A stretch of 64,000 bases of DNA, taken from the NCBI GenBank assembly GCA_028819075.1, contig JAPPMM010000040.1, positions 62,001 through 126,000 of the forward strand, given 5' to 3'. Under the pieces are notes generated by a model. It was given only the letters and a program-made list of their open reading frames with translations. It was not told the DNA's origin and ran no database searches. The translations under genes were made by a program, and so were the position numbers. Origin of the DNA: Gammaproteobacteria bacterium. GTDB lineage: Bacteria; Gemmatimonadota; Gemmatimonadetes; Longimicrobiales; Gaopeijiaceae. Shown here one piece after another: positions 8,233 through 17,101 of the stretch. Numbering within the stretch: position 1 is the first letter of the stretch; every line of letters begins with the position of its first letter.

Positions 8233-9309
8233 ATGAAGAATCTGAACCTGTCCTGGCGCGCGATCGCGCTTCCGGTCCTGATCCTGGCCGCGACCTCGGC
8301 GCTGGGCGGCGTCGTGCTCGCCGGGGTATCCAGCACCACCGACGAAGTCGCGACCGCGGCTACCAGCTTCGTCGCCACCCTGGACGCCGAGGGCCGCGAC
8401 CGGGCCATGTACCCCCTCGGCGACGCGGAACAGTTCAACTGGCACTTCGTCCCGAGAGAGCGTAACGGGCTCCCGCTGAAGGCGATGACGCTCGCGCAGC
8501 GGACCGCCGCGCATCAGTTGCTCCAGTCGGCGCTGAGCACCCAGGGCTATCTCAAGGCCAACAGCATCATCGAGCTCGAACGCGTTCTCGGCGTCATCGA
8601 GGAACGCGAGGAGTTCCGCGATCCTGAGGACTACTACTTCACCATCTACGGGTCCCCCTCGGCCGACGAGCCCTGGGCCTGGCGCTTCGAGGGACATCAT
8701 CTCTCGATGAGCTTCTCCTCCCTGGGGGATGAAATGCTGGTCATGGGCCCTGCCTTCATGGGAAGCAACCCGCACACCGTATCGTCCGGCCCCAAGGCGG
8801 GGCTGCGCGTGCTCGGCAACGAGGAGGATCTCGCGCGCGGGCTCGTCATGATGCTCTCCTCGAGCCAGCGCGGGTCGGCGGTCATCGCCAGCGAAGCCTA
8901 CGACGACATCATCACGGGGGCCGAGCGCACCGTGGATCTGGCGTACGACGGGATCCGGGCCTCAGCGCTCAACGCCGCCCAGCGCGCGCAACTCGACCGG
9001 ATCATCGGCGAGTACGTGCACAACATGGACGACGAGTCCGCGAGCCGCTGGATGGAGCGCATCGCCGCCGGCTCCGACGACGAGCTCTACTTTGCCTGGG
9101 CGGGCGCCACCGAGGCGGGCGAGGGCCACTACTACCGCGTCCATTCGCCCGAATTCCTCATCGAGTACGACAACACCCAGGGCAACGCCAACCACGTGCA
9201 CTCGGTATGGCGCGATCTGCGGGACGACTTCGGCGGGGACGTGCTGCGGGCGCACTACGAGCAGGCACCGCACCACAACGAGGCGCCGCACGATCACCCG
9301 CACCGTTAA
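8233..9309 (+). CDS. exported DUF3500 family protein
   Basis: A 358-residue protein whose start ATG is preceded by GAGAGGAG seven bases upstream. Residues 1-32 form a secretory signal (hydrophobic run ending ALGGVVLAG). The remainder matches the DUF3500 pattern well: FNWHFVPRERNGLPLKAMT, YYFTIYGSPSADEPWAWR, FEGHHLSMSFS, and the His-rich end HYEQAPHHNEAPHDHPHR, which could bind metal. Function of DUF3500 proteins is not established. It stands alone: fdhD is divergent upstream and the amidohydrolase gene converges from downstream with a strong hairpin between them (9399-9441). Confidence 0.85.
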   Translation: MKNLNLSWRAIALPVLILAATSALGGVVLAGVSSTTDEVATAATSFVATLDAEGRDRAMYPLGDAEQFNWHFVPRERNGLPLKAMTLAQRTAAHQLLQSALSTQGYLKANSIIELERVLGVIEEREEFRDPEDYYFTIYGSPSADEPWAWRFEGHHLSMSFSSLGDEMLVMGPAFMGSNPHTVSSGPKAGLRVLGNEEDLARGLVMMLSSSQRGSAVIASEAYDDIITGAERTVDLAYDGIRASALNAAQRAQLDRIIGEYVHNMDDESASRWMERIAAGSDDELYFAWAGATEAGEGHYYRVHSPEFLIEYDNTQGNANHVHSVWRDLRDDFGGDVLRAHYEQAPHHNEAPHDHPHR

Positions 9310-9398
9310 ACCGGAACGGGACCTCGGCTGCGCACGAGGAAACTACCGCGCGGCGGGCACAGGCTTCGCCGCCAGCCGAGACCCGGCAGCCAACAACA

Positions 9399-9441
9399 GA
9401 CCCACTACCGGCAGGGGGTAGCCTACTACCGGTAGTGGGTC
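9399..9441. terminator. perfect inverted repeat, probable bidirectional terminator
   Basis: Two 13-base arms (GACCCACTACCGG at 9399-9411 and its exact complement at 9429-9441) flank a 17-base loop that itself contains GTAGCCTAC. It sits between the convergent genes ending at 9309 and 9475. There is no U-tract on either side, so it may terminate in a Rho-assisted way or simply protect both transcripts. Confidence 0.6.
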
Positions 9442-9474
9442 CGTGTCTGTTCGCCCGGTCCGGTCGACCTCCCC

Positions 9475-10959
9475 TCACTCCCCTCCCGGCGGCGGCACGT
9501 CGACGGCGGCGAAGTCCGGCAGGTCCTCCGGCCCCTGGGGACCGATCCTGCCCTTCGAGGACTCGAGCAGCTCGGCCGGGTCGTACGCCACCCCGTCCTT
9601 GAACACCATGCGCACGTCGCGGGTGTTGCGGATGTCGTCCAGCGGATTCGCTCCGAGGATGACCAGGTCGGCGATCTTGCCGGCTTCGATGGTGCCCAGG
9701 TCACCGTCCACCCGAAGAGCCTCGGCCGCGTTCCTGGTGGCGAACCGGAGCACGGCGGCCTCGGGGATGCCCGACTTCACGAACAGCGCCAGCTCCCGGT
9801 GCACCGAGAAGGGCGAGAAGAACTCGCCCGTGGACGGGTGGTCGGTTCCCATCGTGATCAGGTGCCCGCCCCCCATGTCGTAGAAGCGCTGGACGAGCTG
9901 CTGCTTGACGTTGTAGATGCGCTCGAACTGCTCGCTCACCTGGCGGGGCTCCGCGGCGAGGCGCTCCTCGACGAGTTCGCGGGCGTATGGGGTCAGGTAG
10001 CTCATCTCGTCCGCGAAGTTCTCGAAGATGTCGGGGTCGCGGCCTCCCGAGTATCCGTACGCGCTCATGGTCGCGTTGTAGTTGACGCCCTCGTCGAGGT
10101 AGAGCTGGACGATGCGCTCGAACTCGGGCATGTCCGGAGTCATCTCCTCGAACGAGGCGTAGGCGGAACGCACCGCCGGCATCGCATCCCCGCCCATGAA
10201 GTGCTCGATGCGGTCGATCCCCATGCGGATGGCGTCGCGCGGGTTGACCGAGCCCCCGAAGCCCGAGCCCAGGTGGCCGGTCACGCTGAGGCCGTGGTAG
10301 TGGGCCCGCTCGATCAACGCCTCCAGCTGCGGGGCCCGAATGGTCTTGGCCTTGAAGCCCGTCACCCCCTCCTCGACCAGCGCGTCCACCTGGCGGTGGA
10401 CCTCCTCGGCCGTGAAAAAGGGATCCCACCCCACCCGCGACGAGCCGAAGTAGGGCCCGGACCGGAGCAGCCGCGCGCCCACCTGCTCGCCCGACTGCAG
10501 GCGCTCCTGCAGGGCCCGCATCTTGTCCGGGCTGGCTTCCCCGTTCGGGAAGGTGCTGGTCACCCCGTTGGCCAGGAAGAGCGCGGGATAGACGGTGGTC
10601 TCGTCGACGCGGCCCTCCCCCAGCAGGTCGAGGTGGAAGTGGGCGTGCAGGTCGAGCATGCCGGGAAGGATCACCTCCCCTTCCCCGACCTCCACCACCG
10701 TCGCCCCGGCCGCGACCGCCTCCGATGCAGCCACGGCGTCCACCGCATGGAAGCGCCCCTCCGCCATCACGATCCCCGGGTTGGGAACCACGGCGTCCCC
10801 GGTCCCGTCGAACAGGCCGCCGCCCCAGACGACCGTCACGTCCGATGCGGCGGGCTCCCCCTCCTCCGCCGGCGAACATGCCGCGGCGACGAGCGCGAGG
10901 AAGGCGCAACCCAGCGCCGCATGTCCCGCGGCGATTCCGTATGCCCTGAACCCGATCAT
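9475..10959 (-). CDS. exported metal-dependent amidohydrolase (imidazolonepropionase-like)
   Basis: A 494-residue protein. AGGAG lies nine bases before the ATG at 10959. A hydrophobic N-terminus ends in AAAC28, a plausible lipobox. The amidohydrolase fold is shown by ILPGMLDLHAHFHLD (metal HxH), GFKAKTI (bridging Lys candidate), SVTGHLGSG, RIEHFMG (metal His) and the conserved Asp in ITMGTDHPSTGE; the C-terminal sheet GTIEAGKIADLVIL is typical. The substrate is unknown: related exported enzymes act on peptides or cyclic imides. It is the last gene of the SusC-SusD-amidohydrolase operon, 29 bases after the SusD stop, which suggests that it processes what the SusCD pair imports or binds. Confidence 0.88.
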   Translation of the reverse strand: MIGFRAYGIAAGHAALGCAFLALVAAACSPAEEGEPAASDVTVVWGGGLFDGTGDAVVPNPGIVMAEGRFHAVDAVAASEAVAAGATVVEVGEGEVILPGMLDLHAHFHLDLLGEGRVDETTVYPALFLANGVTSTFPNGEASPDKMRALQERLQSGEQVGARLLRSGPYFGSSRVGWDPFFTAEEVHRQVDALVEEGVTGFKAKTIRAPQLEALIERAHYHGLSVTGHLGSGFGGSVNPRDAIRMGIDRIEHFMGGDAMPAVRSAYASFEEMTPDMPEFERIVQLYLDEGVNYNATMSAYGYSGGRDPDIFENFADEMSYLTPYARELVEERLAAEPRQVSEQFERIYNVKQQLVQRFYDMGGGHLITMGTDHPSTGEFFSPFSVHRELALFVKSGIPEAAVLRFATRNAAEALRVDGDLGTIEAGKIADLVILGANPLDDIRNTRDVRMVFKDGVAYDPAELLESSKGRIGPQGPEDLPDFAAVDVPPPGGE

Positions 10960-10988
10960 GGTGCGTACTCCTGAAGACTGTTTCGGGT

Positions 10989-12272
10989 CTAGCCCGAAAG
11001 GTTGACGTTGTTGTTCACCTCGATGTCGGGCAGCGGCATGCAACTGTAGGGCTGGAAGCTGTTGCCCTTGTGGTTCACTCCCTGCGGGAACTGGATGTTG
11101 TGGCGGATCATGTCGCTGTGCCAGTGGCCCTCCAGGAAGAAGGTGCGCTTCCGCTCCTCCAGGATGGTCGCCAGCATGTCGTCGACCTCACTCATCTGGA
11201 TGTGGGGAATCCCGTACACGTCGCGCACCCGGTTCAGCGCGTCGAGGGCGGCCTGTCCCATGCGTGCCTCGGCGATGATGAATTGGGCCTCGCGCCATGA
11301 CGCGATGGGAATTGGATCGTCGCGCGACGTGTACTTGAGCTGGTCCCACTGGTCGGTCTCGCCGTCCTGGCCCTTGCGCCCGGTGTTCACCACCGGCACG
11401 CGCGGATCCGGCATGCCGGCGACCTCCAGGTCACGCCAGGCGAAGCCCACCGACAGGTAGTCGGTCTCGGTGCGGTTGTAGGTCGAGTTCTCGCGCCGGA
11501 TCTGGGCGGTCGAGTATTCGGCGTTGCGCACAAACCCCTCGGGCACCTGCTCCGCGTCCGCTGCGGCTTCCGACAGATTCCCCAGGTCGAGGTTCGCGCG
11601 CGCCCGTCCCACCCGCGCCATGTTGACGATGGATGGATCCGAGGCCTGGCTCATCGCGGTGGTGAAGCGCTCCGCGGCGAGCGCCAGGACCTCGCGAGGC
11701 TGCATGAGCGGCCCGTTGTCGAGCGCCATCTCGCAGTAGTTCTCGCCCAGGTGCACCAGGCTGTAGCCCGCGTACGCGTTCAGGGTGCCCAGCACGTTGG
11801 ACTTGTCGGGAACGTCCGCGTCGCTGAACTCGGTGATGCGGCGCACGGCGTCCTCGGCCAGGAAGCGGGCCCGCTGGAAGGGCGTGTAGTAGCCGTAGTT
11901 GGTAGCCGCCCGGGAGGTCGAGCAGGCGCCCGAGGTGGCCCGGATTTCGGTCTCCCCGCGCCAGCCCCAGACGTTGGAACTCAGGAAGAAGTTGGAGGCG
12001 ATGAACTCGCCCGTGAGAAACGCGTTGGTGGGAACCAGGGTGTTGAGGGCGCACTCGAACTCGCCCAGCGCGCTGATCACCATGGTGCCGGCCAGCGCCG
12101 GATCGTCGAGCGCTGCGTCCTCGACCTGCCCGGGGATCTCCACCTCCAGAAGGGATTCACAGGCCACCGTTCCCGCGAGCAGAATGCCGCTCAGGATCGC
12201 CATCGCCCGGGAACCCCTTCCCTGCCGGCGAGCCCGGCGCCGGCGTCCGATGTATTCGCTGTACCGTCTCAT
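10989..12272 (-). CDS. RagB/SusD family outer-membrane lipoprotein
   Basis: A 427-residue protein from ATG 12272 (GAGGTGA upstream). An in-frame ATG at 12326 also has a perfect GGAGGTG site just after the susC stop and would add 18 residues; the shorter form is preferred because it gives a more normal signal peptide (RR-rich, hydrophobic, TVAC38 lipobox). The mature part starts ESLLEVEIPG and shows the family-typical pattern of tetratricopeptide-like helices, MPDPRVPVVNTG, TSRDDPIPIASWREAQFIIAEA, and a C-terminal LEGHWHSDMIRH. SusD-type proteins sit on the cell surface and form a lid over the partner SusC barrel. It follows the SusC stop by 67 bases (13 from the alternative start). Confidence 0.92.
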   Translation of the reverse strand: MRRYSEYIGRRRRARRQGRGSRAMAILSGILLAGTVACESLLEVEIPGQVEDAALDDPALAGTMVISALGEFECALNTLVPTNAFLTGEFIASNFFLSSNVWGWRGETEIRATSGACSTSRAATNYGYYTPFQRARFLAEDAVRRITEFSDADVPDKSNVLGTLNAYAGYSLVHLGENYCEMALDNGPLMQPREVLALAAERFTTAMSQASDPSIVNMARVGRARANLDLGNLSEAAADAEQVPEGFVRNAEYSTAQIRRENSTYNRTETDYLSVGFAWRDLEVAGMPDPRVPVVNTGRKGQDGETDQWDQLKYTSRDDPIPIASWREAQFIIAEARMGQAALDALNRVRDVYGIPHIQMSEVDDMLATILEERKRTFFLEGHWHSDMIRHNIQFPQGVNHKGNSFQPYSCMPLPDIEVNNNVNLSG

Positions 12273-12339
12273 TGTCGTCACCTCGTGCCCGTGCGGACTG
12301 GATTCGCTGCTTCGAAGGTCGATCATCGTGCCACCTCCC

Positions 12340-15300
12340 TCAGAAGCTCAGGCGCACGTTCGCCGTGAAGCTGGCGAACGGCGGCATGACGGTCTGCTGA
12401 TCCGCGCGGATGTTGCCGGTGCTGCGCAGCTCCGCGTCCCAGGACCATCTCCCTCCGAATCCGCCCGGAGGCATCACCCGGCCGTCGCGCCAGGTGCCCC
12501 ATCCGTGGGCCTTGGTCCAGAGCATGGCCATGTTGCGCGCGGACACGCTGATGACCCCGCGGGAAGCTCCTATGTGGGTGAGCAGGTCCCCGGGAATGCT
12601 GTGGCTCGCCCCGACCTCGCGAAGGCGCAGGAATCCGCCCTCGTGGAAGCCCATGGTGTTGTTCTCGTACTGGCGCCGGGCCTGCACCTCGGGAATGCAG
12701 CGGCAGATGACGGCTTCGGTCACGCCGATGTTGTGGGCGGCGCGCAACTCGGAATTGAAGTTCCAGTGGCCTCCGTTGCCTTCGATGCGCGCGTAGAGGC
12801 GCAGGTTGTTGATGCTGAAGCTGTTGGTGATGCCGACCTGCCAGGTGGGCGTGGACGGGGCCCAGTGCACGTCGGGCGCACCGCCGCAGGCGACCGGAGA
12901 GCCGCCCGAGTCTATGCCGCCGACACCGGTTCCGCCGTCGCACATCGCCGAGGTCACGAAGCCGCCGGCGTCGATCTGCGCCGACACCACCCGCTTGGCG
13001 AAGAAGGCGCCGATGGAGTAGCCCTCGTAGTGGGACTGCTGGCCGCCCGCGGGCACGAAGGACAGCCCGCCGAGGTCCTGGATCTCGTTGTTCATGGTGG
13101 CGAACTGGCCGCTGATGTCCCAGTTGAACACCGGGCCCTCGATGGCTCGGAAGTCGACGCCGACCTCGTTCCCCCAGGCCTTGACCTCGGCCAGGTTCAC
13201 GATCTGGCGCCCGGAGAAGCCCGTGGAGGTGGGGACCGGGCGCTGGACGATGGCATCCTTGATGGTGCGGTCGTAGCGGCTGACGATGAGTTCCAGGCGT
13301 CCGCCCAGCAGGCTCAGATCGAAGCCGTACTCCAGCTCCTCGCCGCGCTCCGGCTTGAGCTGCGGGTTGCCGAAGGAGCCGGGGAGCAGGCCGGGCTGGT
13401 CGCCGAAGCCCACGCCCGGGACGTAGAGGCGCGCCGCGTCGAAGGTGCCGGGCTGCTGTCCGGCGGCGCCCCAGGCCGAACGCAGCCGCAGCTGTTCGAT
13501 CCAGCCCACGTCGAAGAAGTCCTCTTCGGTGACGACCCAGGTGGCGCTGAACTTGGGGTAGACGGCCGCGTCGAAGTCGGCCCCGAAGGCGCTGTTGTCG
13601 TCTCCCCGCACGGCCGCGGTCAGGAAGACGCGGTTGTTCCAGTCCAGCTGCTGCTGGACGTAGGCGCCCAGGGTGATGTTCTCGGTGAAGTTCTCGCCGC
13701 TGTCGCGATCGGCGCCGCCGCTCACGGTCGTGATAGGCACCGCCGGGAACTCCGATCCCTCGGCTTCGATGATGGAAGTCTGGCGCTGGTAGTACTGCAC
13801 GCCCACCGAGCTGGTGAGCCGGAGGCCGGGACGCACATCCAGGAAGGCCGATCCGCTGTAGTCGAGCGTGGTGAAGCGGTTGGCGATGCGCGCAACATCC
13901 TTCAAGCCGAGACCGCGCCTTCCCCAGAAGTGCGAGCGGCCCTCGGGCTGCCGCGGGATGAGCACCCAGTCGACAGCCTCGCCCCGGTCCAGACCGAAGG
14001 AGAGCCGGTGCGTGGTCCAGTCCGCGGGATTGTATCCGAACTCGAGGCTCGTTGTGATGCGGTCGTTGTCGGCCCGTGTGACGTGCTTGGACCACTCCTC
14101 GGGCGGCGCCACCATGAAGCCGCGCTGCGGCGTCTCGATGGTGCTCGGGAATCCCCAGATGATGCCGCTGAAGGGCTCGGCGCCGAACCCGCCCCGGTTC
14201 TGGGCGAGCCGGACCCGGTTCTGCATGTATCCCGTGCTGGTCCGCAGCGAGACATCCTCGGAGAGCACCAGGTCCAGGTTGACCCGGCCGTTGAGGCGGG
14301 TGGCGAAGTCGTAGCCGACGATGCCTTCGTCGTCGTCCCAGGAGAGCGACGTGTAGTAGCGCACGTCCTCGGTGCCTCCCCTCAGCCCCAGGTTGTAGCC
14401 CTGCTGGAGGCCGGTGCGGAAGATGGGCGGGCGTCCCGCGTCGATCTCCTGTTGGACGAGGTTGAAACCCTCGAGCTGCCCGGTGTTGGCGTTTCTGCGC
14501 CACTGGAGGCCGTTGGCGCACGCGAGCGCGTCCAGCGATGCAGGGTTATTGTAGCAGGAGTTCGGATCCCCGCCCGCGCGGCCCGCCGAGTTCTGGAGCC
14601 AGTTCGCGCCGCTGCGCACGCTGATGTCGAACCGGGGGGCGCCCACCGCTCCGCGCTTGGTGATGATCTGGATCACCCCGTTGGAGGCCTCGGTGCCGTA
14701 GAGGGTGGCCGCCGAGGGCCCCTTGATGACCTCGATGCTCTCGATGTCTTCGGGGCTCAGGTCGTTCAGGCGGCTGACCCGGGCCCCGCCGCGCACGCCC
14801 GGTCCGCCGCGCGGGTTGGAGTCCATGCGGATGCCGTCGATGTAGACGATGGGGTCGTTGCCGAGCGACATGCTGGTGGTGCCGCGGATGCGGATCGGCG
14901 AGCCGGTGCCGACCTGGCCGGCCGACGGCAGCATGATCATGCCGGGGGTGCGCTGGGCCAGGAGCGTCTGGACGCTGGTGACCGGCGCGACCTCGAGCAC
15001 GGCGGCCGCGTCCACCGTCTCCACCACGTTGCCGATGGCGCGGCGCTGGGTTCCTCCGGCGGTGCCGGTGACCACGATCTCGTCGAGCGCGAGCGCCTCC
15101 TCGCGCAGCGACACGTTGATCTCGGTGGCCAGGTCGGCGGTGACCGTGGCGGTCACGGTCTGCGTGCCGAAGCCCAGGCTTTCGAAGGCGACCTCGTGGC
15201 TTCCGGCGGGGACGCTCAGGATGTAGCGCCCGTTCTGGTTGGTGGCGGTGCCCAGGTCAAGTCCCTGGATGTAGACCTGGACTCCGGCGAGGGGTTGGAG

Positions 15301-15432
15301 GGTTTCGGCGTTGACTACCTGGCCGACGAGATTGCCCGTTTGGGCAGCGGCGGGCGTGCCGGAGGCAAGGACCACAGCCAAGGCTCCGGCCAGGCAGGCA
15401 AGCGCCCGTGCGAACGGACGAAACTTACCCAT
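12340..15432 (-). CDS. SusC/RagA family TonB-linked outer-membrane receptor
   Basis: A 1030-residue receptor from ATG 15432 (AGGAG six bases upstream). Signal peptide to AAAQ (about residue 31), then a carboxypeptidase-regulatory-like domain (GNLVGQVVNAETLQPLAGV, about 33-115), a short link EEALALDEIVVTGTAGGTQRR (TonB-box region), the plug domain (GTGSPIRIRGTTSMS, IVYIDGIRMD, IEVIKGPSAATLYGTEASNG, to about residue 265) and a long beta-barrel ending NVRLSF with C-terminal Phe. It imports a TonB-dependent substrate together with SusD at 10989. A 7-bp inverted repeat in the leader (15481-15487 with 15495-15501) lies about 50 bases before the start; its role is unknown. Confidence 0.94.
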   Translation of the reverse strand: MGKFRPFARALACLAGALAVVLASGTPAAAQTGNLVGQVVNAETLQPLAGVQVYIQGLDLGTATNQNGRYILSVPAGSHEVAFESLGFGTQTVTATVTADLATEINVSLREEALALDEIVVTGTAGGTQRRAIGNVVETVDAAAVLEVAPVTSVQTLLAQRTPGMIMLPSAGQVGTGSPIRIRGTTSMSLGNDPIVYIDGIRMDSNPRGGPGVRGGARVSRLNDLSPEDIESIEVIKGPSAATLYGTEASNGVIQIITKRGAVGAPRFDISVRSGANWLQNSAGRAGGDPNSCYNNPASLDALACANGLQWRRNANTGQLEGFNLVQQEIDAGRPPIFRTGLQQGYNLGLRGGTEDVRYYTSLSWDDDEGIVGYDFATRLNGRVNLDLVLSEDVSLRTSTGYMQNRVRLAQNRGGFGAEPFSGIIWGFPSTIETPQRGFMVAPPEEWSKHVTRADNDRITTSLEFGYNPADWTTHRLSFGLDRGEAVDWVLIPRQPEGRSHFWGRRGLGLKDVARIANRFTTLDYSGSAFLDVRPGLRLTSSVGVQYYQRQTSIIEAEGSEFPAVPITTVSGGADRDSGENFTENITLGAYVQQQLDWNNRVFLTAAVRGDDNSAFGADFDAAVYPKFSATWVVTEEDFFDVGWIEQLRLRSAWGAAGQQPGTFDAARLYVPGVGFGDQPGLLPGSFGNPQLKPERGEELEYGFDLSLLGGRLELIVSRYDRTIKDAIVQRPVPTSTGFSGRQIVNLAEVKAWGNEVGVDFRAIEGPVFNWDISGQFATMNNEIQDLGGLSFVPAGGQQSHYEGYSIGAFFAKRVVSAQIDAGGFVTSAMCDGGTGVGGIDSGGSPVACGGAPDVHWAPSTPTWQVGITNSFSINNLRLYARIEGNGGHWNFNSELRAAHNIGVTEAVICRCIPEVQARRQYENNTMGFHEGGFLRLREVGASHSIPGDLLTHIGASRGVISVSARNMAMLWTKAHGWGTWRDGRVMPPGGFGGRWSWDAELRSTGNIRADQQTVMPPFASFTANVRLSF

Positions 15433-15720
15433 GCGTACTCCTCTGGAGGCGCGTACTGCCGAGTGAGCCGCCAGGAGGTAGACCCGTCGGAGAAACGGGT
15501 CGCGTGGAAGAGCTGCCTGGCGGGGGTCCAAACTGTCCGAGAACGCCTCCACGGTGATTCTACGACTCGTGTCAAGCGGCGGCCAGTCGGCGGGTGGCCG
15601 GCGCGGGGCACCGGGGGGGCCGCTCTACGGATTGGACACGCCCTCCCGGCGGCGTCAGGTTCAGACAGGCGGGGTGGTGGAGGGCCGGCCCGCCGTCCAT
15701 GCCGATCCGTGAGGTGGCCG

Positions 15721-16428
15721 GTGGCTCCAGCAGTTGGAAGCGAGAGCGGTCGGCGGTGGTGGGCGGTGGCGCTGGCGGCGCTCGTCGGGGCAGGTTGCGC
15801 GCCCGGGGACGAGCGCTCCGCCCTCTCCTCCCGCGAGATCCTGCTCGATCCCACCCTCCCGGCGTGGAGCGAGGCCGCTCCCGACACCTTCCTGGCTCGC
15901 TTCGAGACCAGCGCGGGTGACTTCGCCATCGAGGTGGTGCGAGCCTGGGCGCCCGTGGGGGCCGACCGATTCTACAACCTGGTGCGCCACGGCTACTACG
16001 ACGACGCGCGCTTCCACCGCACCGTACCGGACTTCATCGTGCAGTGGGGACTGGCGGGCGATCCCGAGGTCACGGCCGCCTGGATCGGCGAGACCATCCG
16101 GGACGACGACGCGGTGTTGGCCAGCAACGTGCGCGGCACCATAGCGTTCGCCTTCACGGAGCCGCACACCCGCGCCACACAGGTGTACATCAACCTGGTG
16201 GACAACAGCCGCCTGGACGCGCAGGGCTTCCCGCCCTTCGGCCGGGTGGTGGAGGGGATGGAGGTTGTGGACCGCATCTACCCGGGGTACGGCGAGAGCT
16301 CGGGGGGCGGGCTGCGGCGCGGCGACCAGAGCGCGATCGTGGCGGGTGGCAACGACTATCTCGACCGCGAGTTCCCGATGCTCACCCGCCTCCTGAGGGC
16401 CACGGTGGAGCGCGGCTCGAAGGAGTGA
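15721..16428 (+). CDS. peptidyl-prolyl cis-trans isomerase, cyclophilin type, lipoprotein
   Basis: A 235-residue protein. The start is GTG 15721, preceded by GAGGTGGCC; it yields an RR-containing n-region and a hydrophobic stretch ending GAGC26, a likely lipobox. The cyclophilin domain (about 55-230) has GDFAIEVVRAWAPVGADRFYNLV, DDARFHRTVPDFIVQWG and FGRVVEGMEVVDRI; the catalytic Arg region (FHR) and Gln (VQWG) are present, although the usual VxMAxxxP-type segment is replaced by GTIAFAFTE. It would catalyse prolyl isomerisation of exported proteins in the periplasm. It is divergent from the susC gene at 15432 and two bases from the next start. Confidence 0.88.
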   Translation: MAPAVGSESGRRWWAVALAALVGAGCAPGDERSALSSREILLDPTLPAWSEAAPDTFLARFETSAGDFAIEVVRAWAPVGADRFYNLVRHGYYDDARFHRTVPDFIVQWGLAGDPEVTAAWIGETIRDDDAVLASNVRGTIAFAFTEPHTRATQVYINLVDNSRLDAQGFPPFGRVVEGMEVVDRIYPGYGESSGGGLRRGDQSAIVAGGNDYLDREFPMLTRLLRATVERGSKE

Positions 16429-16430
16429 CC

Positions 16431-16862
16431 ATGGAATCCATACGGGTGAAGGACCGCCCGACCGGCGCATGGCGGTGGCTGCAAATGGTGCTGCCGCTCG
16501 CGCTGGCAGTCGTCTCAGCCTGCGTCGTGGGTGCCCCCGGACCCGCGCGCAGCACGTCACAGGGAGACATCACGCGTCCCGAACTGGAACAGATTCTGAG
16601 CGAGAGCGCGTACCAGGCGGTCGAGCAGCTGCGGCCATCGTGGCTCTTCTACCGGCGCACTCCCACCATCTCGAACCCCAACCCGGAGCCGGCCGTGTAC
16701 GTCGACCAGGCGAAGCTGCTCGCGCTGGACGATCTGCGCAGCATTCCCGTGCAGGACGTCGAGCAGATCCGCTTCCTCTCCTCCCGGGACGCGACCACGA
16801 TCTACGGGACCGGCCACATGTGGGGCGCGATCGTGGTGACCACCCGACGGCCCGGGGGATAG
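16431..16862 (+). CDS. plug-only (TonB-receptor plug-like) lipoprotein, copy C
   Basis: A 143-residue lipoprotein; AAGGAGTGACC precedes the ATG and overlaps the upstream stop. The signal ends VVSAC31. The mature part begins with a GDITRPELEQ motif, followed by a helix (YQAVEQLRPSWL), then PAVYVDQ, VEQIRFLSSRDATTIYGTGHMWGAIVVTTRR. The last segment aligns with the distal plug of the SusC receptors in this window (VYVDG, IERIEVIKGPSAATLYGTEASNG, IITKR) but no barrel follows. Two homologs are at 19006 and 19447. This copy has lost the VDG glycine (VDQ). Function is unknown; possibilities are a receptor-plug partner, a decoy, or an unrelated use of the secretin/plug fold. Confidence 0.8.
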   Translation: MESIRVKDRPTGAWRWLQMVLPLALAVVSACVVGAPGPARSTSQGDITRPELEQILSESAYQAVEQLRPSWLFYRRTPTISNPNPEPAVYVDQAKLLALDDLRSIPVQDVEQIRFLSSRDATTIYGTGHMWGAIVVTTRRPGG

Positions 16863-17014
16863 ACCTGACACAAGCGTCGGCTGACGAGCGGACCTGGCGG
16901 CCGACCCGATCGGCGAGCATCGAAAAGCCTGACGCGGGACCGATGCCGGTCGATCGAATTCGACGTGCCGGACACTTGACCTTACCCCTCTGCCTGTGGA
17001 TCTTCAGAGCAAGT

Positions 17015-17034
17015 TGAGAATGAGTCTCATTTTA
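17015..17034. promoter_or_regulatory. Fur-box-like operator
   Basis: AATGAG-T-CTCATT is an exact 6-1-6 palindrome centred at 17025, embedded in TGAGAATGAGTCTCATTTTA, very close to the Fur/iron-box consensus. It is 67 bases upstream of the ATG at 17102. A weak upstream promoter can be proposed (TTGACC at 16976-16981, 17-base spacer, GATCTT at 16999-17004), which would place the operator just downstream of the -10 element. Confidence 0.65.
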
Positions 17035-17101
17035 TTCAGCTCGCGCTCGGCGCACTTGTGACGCCACACGCAACGAGACTCACTACAGGAAACGGAGGAA
17101 C

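Noticed and set aside
11899-16428. 1509-codon open frame on the + strand
   Set aside because: Only the last 236 codons (from 15721) look like a protein. The rest is antisense to the SusD and SusC genes and lacks family motifs. Long antisense frames are expected at this GC content.
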